Source: Winogradskyella tangerina
GTDB taxonomy: Bacteria > Bacteroidota > Bacteroidia > Flavobacteriales > Flavobacteriaceae
Length of the DNA stretch: 64,000 nucleotides
Reading direction: 5' to 3'
Assembly (NCBI RefSeq): GCF_003260205.1
Contig: NZ_QERF01000002.1
Span: 1-64,000, forward strand
Shown here: in pieces, positions 58,240-64,000 of the stretch
Layout: each line of letters starts with the position of its first letter
How positions within the stretch are numbered: position 1 is the stretch's first letter
Notes under the pieces: model-generated
Told to the model about the DNA's origin: nothing
Seen by the model: the letters and a program-made list of their open reading frames with translations, nothing else
Databases searched by the model: none
Made by a program: the position numbers and the translations under genes

Positions 58240-59748
58240 ATGTCATCAGACACTATAAAAGAAACAGTTACAGAAAAAAGACTTTACGATTATCAGATCA
58301 AGGATTTGTATCGCATCTTTGATGTCATGGCCGAGGAATCTGCTGATTTTAATCTGCTATACCAGTTGCCAACTGGTGGTGGTAAAACTGTTATTTTTTC
58401 TGAAATTGTTCGTAGATACATAGAAAAGCACAAGAAGAAAGTTGTCATTCTTACGCATAGAATTGAATTGTGCAAGCAAACTTCAAATGTACTTTCTGGT
58501 TTTAAAGTTGAAAACAAAGTGATCAATAGTAAAGTGAAAACTTTACCAGATCAGGATGATTATCAGTGCTTTGTTGCAATGGTTGAAACCTTAAATAATC
58601 GTCTTTCAGATAAAGACTTTGAACTTAAGAATGTTGGTCTTGTGATTATTGATGAGGCGCATTATAATTCCTTCAGAAAACTATTCAAATTTTTTGAACA
58701 TTGTTTTATCCTTGGTGTAACAGCAACACCTTTGAGTAGTAACATTAAACTACCCATGAAGGATAACTACGATAAATTGATCGTGGGTGATGATATCTCA
58801 ACTTTGATAAGTAATGGGTTCTTAGCAAGTGCAGAATTATACCATTATGATGTTGGCTTAACCTCTTTAAAAATTGGAATCAACGGAGATTATACTGTAA
58901 AGTCTTCCGAAGCACTTTACACCAATAGCCTGATGCAGACCAAGCTTTTGTCGGCTTATGAAGAATTGGCAAAGGGCAAAAAAACCTTGATTTTCAATAA
59001 CGGGATTTATACTTCAAAAGAAGTGTATTACACATTTAAAAAAGCAGGTTATAATGTTCAGCATTTAGATAATACAGCAAGTAAACAAGAACGAAAAGAC
59101 ATCTTGAAATGGTTTAAACATACACCTGATGCTGTATTAACCTCAGTTAGTATCTTAACTACAGGATTTGACGAACCTTCTGTGGAGTCTATAATTCTGA
59201 ATAGGGCAACACGTTCTTTGACTTTATATTTTCAGATGATCGGTCGTGGTAGTCGTATTTTTAAAGATCGTACAACATTTCAGGTTATAGATCTTGGAAA
59301 TAATGTGGCGCGATTTGGTTCATGGTCGCAACCAGTAGATTGGCAACATATATTTAAGTATCCAGATCTGTACTTGGAGAATATTATTGACGATGAAGAT
59401 TTAGAGCGCGATTTCGTTTATGTGATGCCAGATGTTCTGAAAGAAAAATTTAAAAACTCAGAATCTTTAGAGTTTGATGTAAAAGCTGCCTACAAAGAAG
59501 CCATCGGTGCTGGAAAGAAGTCTTTCACGGTAATAGAACGTTCGATTGCCCAACATTCTCAAATTTGCATTGAGAATAGCGAAGATGTATACGATGCGCG
59601 GGCCTTGGCAAAATTACTTCAAGATGAAATTGCCTATAGAATTAAACAGTATTGTTATTGCATAATGAACAGTACTCAAAACTATAAAGACTGGTTATTT
59701 GATGAATATAACCGCAAGTTACGCATCAGTTTTAACGGTAAGTTTTAA
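58240..59748 (+). CDS. DEAD/DEAH-box (SF2) helicase
   Basis: The 502-residue protein has a Q-motif-like start (LYDYQIKDLYRIF), Walker A LPTGGGKTVIFSEIV, DEAHYNS, GVTATPLSS and, in the second RecA domain, TLIFNNGI, SVSILTTGFDEPSVESIILN and the motif VI QMIGRGSRIFKDR. It is closest to the DNA/RNA translocases of the UvrB/RecG-like SSL2 group. A C-terminal about 100 residues are not recognised. A role in DNA repair or RNA remodelling cannot be separated by sequence. Confidence 0.88.
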   Translation: MSSDTIKETVTEKRLYDYQIKDLYRIFDVMAEESADFNLLYQLPTGGGKTVIFSEIVRRYIEKHKKKVVILTHRIELCKQTSNVLSGFKVENKVINSKVKTLPDQDDYQCFVAMVETLNNRLSDKDFELKNVGLVIIDEAHYNSFRKLFKFFEHCFILGVTATPLSSNIKLPMKDNYDKLIVGDDISTLISNGFLASAELYHYDVGLTSLKIGINGDYTVKSSEALYTNSLMQTKLLSAYEELAKGKKTLIFNNGIYTSKEVYYTFKKAGYNVQHLDNTASKQERKDILKWFKHTPDAVLTSVSILTTGFDEPSVESIILNRATRSLTLYFQMIGRGSRIFKDRTTFQVIDLGNNVARFGSWSQPVDWQHIFKYPDLYLENIIDDEDLERDFVYVMPDVLKEKFKNSESLEFDVKAAYKEAIGAGKKSFTVIERSIAQHSQICIENSEDVYDARALAKLLQDEIAYRIKQYCYCIMNSTQNYKDWLFDEYNRKLRISFNGKF

Positions 59749-59846
59749 CGTTTTTTTGTAAGGAATTCCATTTTTTAGCGTTTATTTTGAAGTAGGTATG
59801 ATTTTTGCAATAAAAAGTAAAAAGACCAAATACAATTGAATAGACC

Positions 59847-60584
59847 TTGAAAGCCTTTAAGTCCATATTACTCATTATCTTTATGTTAGGTGGCACTATT
59901 GTGTACGCCCAAGTGACTGATAAAGAAAAAAAGTCTATTCGTATTCCTGCTGAACCTTCCAAAACTAAAAAGGATTCACTACCAAAGAAAATAAAGGTTG
60001 CCCCTAAGCTTGAAAAGAAAGAAGACAAGGCTAGCGGAAAGGACGAAGAGAAAAAGAAATTCATTATTAAAGAATCTGAAAAGCCTTTTTCAATGATTGA
60101 AGAGGACGGGCTTAAAAGCCCGTCTGAAATATATGAAAAGCGATGGAGTAAAGATCTTCAAAAAGGTGGTGTAATTCAGACTATGTCAGATCAGTTTCTT
60201 GGTGAGCACCGCGTTGATACAAAGTTTGTTAATATCGTTTGCCGCGATCACGAATACCCAGATGGTGATCGTGTGCGCATTTACATTAACGGTTTAGTTG
60301 TAAAGGAAAACTTGTTGCTCAAGAGTGCTTACCGACGTGTAGAAGTTAATCTTACTCAAGGTAAAAATACAATAGAAATTGAGGCCTTAAATCAAGGAGA
60401 CTCCGGTCCAAATACTGCTGAGTTTATTGTCTATGATGATAAAGGAACTGTGATTTCTTCCAAAGAGTGGAACCTTCTAACTGGTGTAAAAGCTATTATC
60501 GTTTTTCAAAATGAAAAGGTGACGATCAAGGAAAAAACACCTGAAGAAAAAGAAAGCGATAACGACGAAGCTTCTAATAATTAA
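59847..60584 (+). CDS. Secreted protein with Lys/Glu-rich linker, unknown function
   Basis: The 245-residue protein begins with a signal peptide (KAFKSILLIIFMLGGTIVYAQ) from a TTG start at 59847; no ATG lies before the signal. A low-complexity Lys/Glu-rich stretch follows (about 23-75) and then a beta-sandwich (about 120-225) with HEYPDGDRVRIYINGLVVKE and LTQGKNTIEIEALNQGDSGP. The domain type appears in many exported Bacteroidota proteins; no function known. The stop overlaps the facing pseudouridine synthase gene by 11 bases. Confidence 0.7.
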   Translation: MKAFKSILLIIFMLGGTIVYAQVTDKEKKSIRIPAEPSKTKKDSLPKKIKVAPKLEKKEDKASGKDEEKKKFIIKESEKPFSMIEEDGLKSPSEIYEKRWSKDLQKGGVIQTMSDQFLGEHRVDTKFVNIVCRDHEYPDGDRVRIYINGLVVKENLLLKSAYRRVEVNLTQGKNTIEIEALNQGDSGPNTAEFIVYDDKGTVISSKEWNLLTGVKAIIVFQNEKVTIKEKTPEEKESDNDEASNN

Positions 60585-61131
60585 TGGCAACCACATCGCC
60601 TGGTTGCATAGTCTCTAGTTTATAATCACCAATTCTAACACGCACTAATCGTAAAGTAGGAAAGCCAACACTGGCAGTCATCTTCCGTACTTGCCTAAAT
60701 TTTCCTTCAGTCAATGTTAAACTGATCCAAGAAGTCGGACCATGTTTTTCATCACGTACAAACCGATCATAAATATGAGTGGTATCAGTCAACAAGACTG
60801 CCTTGCAGTTTTTTGTCTGATGGGACTTTCCATTAACCGAAATTGTAACACCTTCTGATAATCTTCTAATTGATTCTTCATCAATGATGCCATCAACCAT
60901 TACATGGTATTCCTTTTCGACCTTAGAACTTGTTATGTAGTTACTGAATTTACCATCAGTTGTAAGCAATAATAGACCTTCAGATTTTTCATCTAAACGT
61001 CCAACAGCCATAATACCATTAGCGAAATCATAAAACTCATTGAGTAGTTTTTTGTTTCGCCTTTTATTCTGATTATTAACGAATTGACTTAAATAGCCAT
61101 AGGGTTTGTAAAATTTATAGTAGCTGCTCAA
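60574..61131 (-). CDS. Pseudouridine synthase (RluE/RsuA family)
   Basis: The 185-residue protein has the RsuA-family signatures YKFYKPYGYLSQF, GIMAVGRLDEKSEGLLLLTT (catalytic Asp in GRLD) and LTLTEGKFRQVRKMTASVGF. It isomerises uridine in 23S or 16S rRNA; RluE (U2457) is the closest by length and lack of an S4 domain. The only start is a TTG at 61131 (a stop lies three codons upstream). Convergent with the secreted-protein gene. Confidence 0.9.
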   Translation of the reverse strand: MSSYYKFYKPYGYLSQFVNNQNKRRNKKLLNEFYDFANGIMAVGRLDEKSEGLLLLTTDGKFSNYITSSKVEKEYHVMVDGIIDEESIRRLSEGVTISVNGKSHQTKNCKAVLLTDTTHIYDRFVRDEKHGPTSWISLTLTEGKFRQVRKMTASVGFPTLRLVRVRIGDYKLETMQPGDVVAINY

Positions 61132-61348
61132 AATTATTTATGCTTGGTCGGCAAGATACTATTTGCACAAATTAATAGCAATTCGTCTCAATTATATGTC
61201 AATGGTCGATAATAAAATTCCCTCAAAGGAGAATTTCTGTAACTTCTATACTTTAAATACCTTGAGTATTTCATTTACAAGCTATTAATTAATCCATTGT
61301 ACCTCGCCAATGACTTCTAAAACTACGCATTTGAAGGGCAACTTATTT

Positions 61349-64000
61349 ATGCCTTTTTTTAATAGAATCAACCTTTTAATTTTACTTTTTCTCACTTCGT
61401 TATGGCTTACAACCTTGTCAGCACAAACAACTTGGACTGGCGCCGTAAGTACAGATTGGTTTGTGCCAGGTAATTGGAGTGATGGTATCCCAGACGCCAA
61501 TGACGATGTAACAATTAGTACATCTGCGAATAACCCTGTAATTGCGACAACAACGGCAGTAGCAAATTCGATCTTGGTAGAATCGGGCACAACTTTAACC
61601 ATTGACGCTTCAGGAACCTTGAATGTGGATCTTTTAAGTAGTGCAGTTACAAATTTTCCTGTTCGAGTTTTTGGAACAATGAATAATTCAGGAACGGTAA
61701 CAATAGGCGCGGCAACTAGTGCTGGAGACCGAGGGCTAGTCATTGGTCAAGTTTCACCTGTTGAACCCGGTATATTTAATAACCTAACCGGAGCCGTATT
61801 GCAAATTGATAATTTTTCATTTATTGGAATTGCATTGTCAAATACAGTCGGAAATAGTTTTGTTAATGACGGTACCGTCGAAATAGGCATCACAGCGGGT
61901 TCTAGTCATGGTATATTTGGTGAAAATGGCACATTTGAAAATAATACTGATGGTGTGATTACTATGGATAATCTAACAGGAAATGGGCTTTGGTTATTTC
62001 AGAATTTCACTTTTAACAATAATGGAACAATTAATTCAGGATTAGATTCGATGTCAGCGGGTTCATTTGCTATTGATACAAGAGGTACGTTTAATAATCT
62101 TTCTGGAGGAATAATAGATATCTTTGGTTTTACCAATCGTGGCATATATAATAATAGTGGTACGGATATGGCTTTTCCTGCTGAATTTAACAACTCAGGA
62201 AGTATCTTTTTAAATGGACAAGCTGCAGCGTCTGTAGGTGCTTATGGTATTGTTGTGCAAGGGCAATATGCAACCTTTAATAACTTATCGAGCGGTACCA
62301 TTGAAATAACAGATGTAACTACTATTGGAGTTGCTGCAGGTTTTGCAGGGGCTAATGATTTTGGTTCTGTATTTAATAATTCAGGAGATATAACAACACA
62401 AGGTATCGATGAGATACCAAATCAAGGTATTCGCTGCTGGGAAGGGACTTTTAATCATGATGCAGGAACGATCACGATTGATAATGTCTCAATACCAATT
62501 AGTATCTCTGCAGCACCAAGTTTTTTCGATAATTCATCAACCATAATTACACAAAATCTACCATTCGCCACAACAAATATTGTAAGTAGTCCTGAAGGAC
62601 AATTTGTTCACAACACTGGCGGATTAATCAATGGCTTTGGTCAGATCAATGCAGGCGATTTTACCAATAGTGGTGGCGCTTTCACACCTGGTGAGCCTTA
62701 CGGTATCATTAGATTTAACGGTAACGCAGATCTGAGTAATGCAACAATCAATATCGATGTTAATGGAAGCTCTGCTGCTGGAACGGATTACGATAAAATT
62801 GAAAATAACCCATTTGGTGATGACACCATCACCATAGGAGGAGTTTTAAATCTGAATATAACATTTTCCCCAACAACAGATTTGGAATATATAACCATTA
62901 TTGAAGCTGGTTCTGAAGTCATCGGTGAATTTTCTACTGTAAATGGACTTCCTCCATTAGAATGGGAACTCCTTTATAATTTTCCATCGAGCGGTGATGT
63001 TACCTTAGAATTTGGTGCAATCAACAGTATCCAATCTGGTGCTTTTAGCGACCCTAGTACTTGGGCCGATGGCGTCGTACCTGATTTAAACAGACCTGCT
63101 GTTGTTGAGGATGGTCATGTTGTAACGCTCGATACTGGTCAATCTTTTGAAGTGGCTCGCTTACAGATTAGTGAAACTGCTTCAGTCGTTGTCCCAGAAT
63201 CCTCTTCCTTGGTTGTAAATGCATCGATGGGAACCTCTATAATTAATTCGGGAAATCTCGACTTAGGCGGAACTATAGACATTAATGATTCGTCATCTAT
63301 AGGAATAGATAATGAGGGTACAATAAGTGTTACAGGAACAGCTACAACCACAGCTGTTGTAGATATTTCGAACTCTGGAACTACGGCGTTCGTTAATAGT
63401 GGTACCTTAAATATTAATGACTTTGCAACCGTAAATATAAATGGTGCTATGGTAGGATTAGAAACTAGTGGTTTTATTGATATTAGTTTGGATGGTTTAT
63501 TGGATATTGACTTTACCACAGAATCAGGAATCATTACTGAATCGGGTTCTGAATTTTATAACAATGGACAAACCTTAATTGGTAGAGATCCTAGTGCAAC
63601 CAATACTACAGGTCTTTATGGCATTGATCATTTAGGCTATTTTATAACTTCAGCAACCGGATTGTTAGAAATTGAAGGTGCTTCAGACACACAAATACTT
63701 ATGCCTTCTGTATCAACGACTAGACAAGGCACTTTAGATGGACAATTTGGAAATGAAGGTGAATCCTCAGTATTTGGACAACAGACTAATGCCGTTGAAC
63801 AAGGTGATAATCCAACTGCGGTAAAAGGGAAATATAAACATGTTCTTAAAAAGCGCCCAACACCAAATCCTGGTAGAAGTAATAGTTCTAATTCTCAGTT
63901 TTTTAATCAAATACTTTCACTATTGAGAGGTGATGGTATTGTTGAGTCCGATATTACCTTCTTAAATGGTGGTATCATTTCGCCAGGATTTACAAACGGT
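61349..64000 (+). CDS. Large exported repeat-rich surface protein, N-terminal part (runs off right edge)
   Basis: From the ATG at 61349 the frame is open for 884 residues to the window edge. The signal peptide is LLILLFLTSLWLTTLSAQ. After it come a TWTGAVSTDWFVPGNWSDGI segment and short parallel-helix-like repeats of the NNxGxIxI type (for example FNNLSSGTIEITDV, FNNSGDITTQG), which fit an adhesin-like beta helix. A second unit opens SIQSGAFSDPSTWADGVVPD, as in G8-type domains, at about 565. Highly rich in Asn, Thr and Ser. A T9SS sorting domain is expected outside the window. Adhesin function is inferred. Confidence 0.8.
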   Translation, partial: MPFFNRINLLILLFLTSLWLTTLSAQTTWTGAVSTDWFVPGNWSDGIPDANDDVTISTSANNPVIATTTAVANSILVESGTTLTIDASGTLNVDLLSSAVTNFPVRVFGTMNNSGTVTIGAATSAGDRGLVIGQVSPVEPGIFNNLTGAVLQIDNFSFIGIALSNTVGNSFVNDGTVEIGITAGSSHGIFGENGTFENNTDGVITMDNLTGNGLWLFQNFTFNNNGTINSGLDSMSAGSFAIDTRGTFNNLSGGIIDIFGFTNRGIYNNSGTDMAFPAEFNNSGSIFLNGQAAASVGAYGIVVQGQYATFNNLSSGTIEITDVTTIGVAAGFAGANDFGSVFNNSGDITTQGIDEIPNQGIRCWEGTFNHDAGTITIDNVSIPISISAAPSFFDNSSTIITQNLPFATTNIVSSPEGQFVHNTGGLINGFGQINAGDFTNSGGAFTPGEPYGIIRFNGNADLSNATINIDVNGSSAAGTDYDKIENNPFGDDTITIGGVLNLNITFSPTTDLEYITIIEAGSEVIGEFSTVNGLPPLEWELLYNFPSSGDVTLEFGAINSIQSGAFSDPSTWADGVVPDLNRPAVVEDGHVVTLDTGQSFEVARLQISETASVVVPESSSLVVNASMGTSIINSGNLDLGGTIDINDSSSIGIDNEGTISVTGTATTTAVVDISNSGTTAFVNSGTLNINDFATVNINGAMVGLETSGFIDISLDGLLDIDFTTESGIITESGSEFYNNGQTLIGRDPSATNTTGLYGIDHLGYFITSATGLLEIEGASDTQILMPSVSTTRQGTLDGQFGNEGESSVFGQQTNAVEQGDNPTAVKGKYKHVLKKRPTPNPGRSNSSNSQFFNQILSLLRGDGIVESDITFLNGGIISPGFTNG

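Noticed and set aside
61285..63534. Leftward open frames at 61285-61743, 61999-62193 and 63139-63534
   Set aside because: They are antisense to the second adhesin, whose Asn/Thr/Ser codons leave the opposite strand open; composition is low complexity and no signal or domain is seen.

Overview
The window is a 64 kb stretch of AT-rich chromosome from a member of the Bacteroidota, most likely a marine Flavobacteriaceae. The pointers are giant SprB-type surface proteins and a type IX secretion (T9SS) sorting domain, SusC-type domains, the Bacteroidota -7 promoter motif TAnnTTTG upstream of many genes, A-rich leaders instead of Shine-Dalgarno sites, and family-typical versions of DnaX, MutS2 and DUF3822. 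I see no phage, transposon, CRISPR array, tRNA or rRNA operon.

Layout. 1-4810 (minus): N-terminal part of a giant secreted adhesin with SprB repeats and a nearly identical 79-residue HYR-like repeat array that runs off the left edge. 5141-8587: polyphosphate operon (SixA-like phosphatase, Ppk1, Ppx). 8695-13344: an outer-membrane barrel protein, then a leftward group of dnaX, a lipoprotein gene, miaE and a T9SS-exported META-type protein. 13446-13756: RNase P RNA. 13812-17475: two exported proteins, then rsmD, DUF3822 and a membrane protein. 17597-22253: RecD-like helicase, kdsB, a HAD phosphatase, kdnB and an acyltransferase, pointing to an 8-amino-Kdo lipopolysaccharide core. 22273-22391: a sigma-54-type promoter followed by a compact two-hairpin small RNA candidate. 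23001-25606: SbtA bicarbonate transporter with two small partners and a divergent LysR regulator.

25603-37714 holds a membrane acyltransferase, lipoproteins, an AraC/VOC operon, yebC, a pterin dehydratase, gcvT, a large FAD/Fe-S dehydrogenase and an LpxH-like phosphoesterase. 37921-44273 holds aroC, a dicarboxylate/amino-acid symporter and a tightly coupled set of ATP-grasp ligase, TerB-like protein, N-formylglutamate amidohydrolase-like protein and QEGLA (DUF1704) metallopeptidase. 44544-49690 contains a DUF4139 protein with an inserted SusC-like plug, a DCC thioredoxin-like protein and MutS2. 49794-54808 has ung, a small membrane protein gene and a five-gene leftward operon. 54955-61131 has a fused E1 dehydrogenase, three tandem micro-ORFs, an ExbD with a DnaJ-type CxxCxGxG motif, a helicase, a secreted protein and a pseudouridine synthase. 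61349-64000 is the start of a second giant exported protein.

Most genes are housekeeping. The parts that looked least explained are the sigma-54/sRNA locus (22273-22391), the three micro-ORFs (57027-57363), the ATP-grasp/QEGLA operon (40888-44273), the DUF4139-SusC chimera (44544-46691), the ExbD zinc-motif variant, and a nested inverted repeat at 44277-44407. All functional calls come from reading motifs by eye; no database search was possible.
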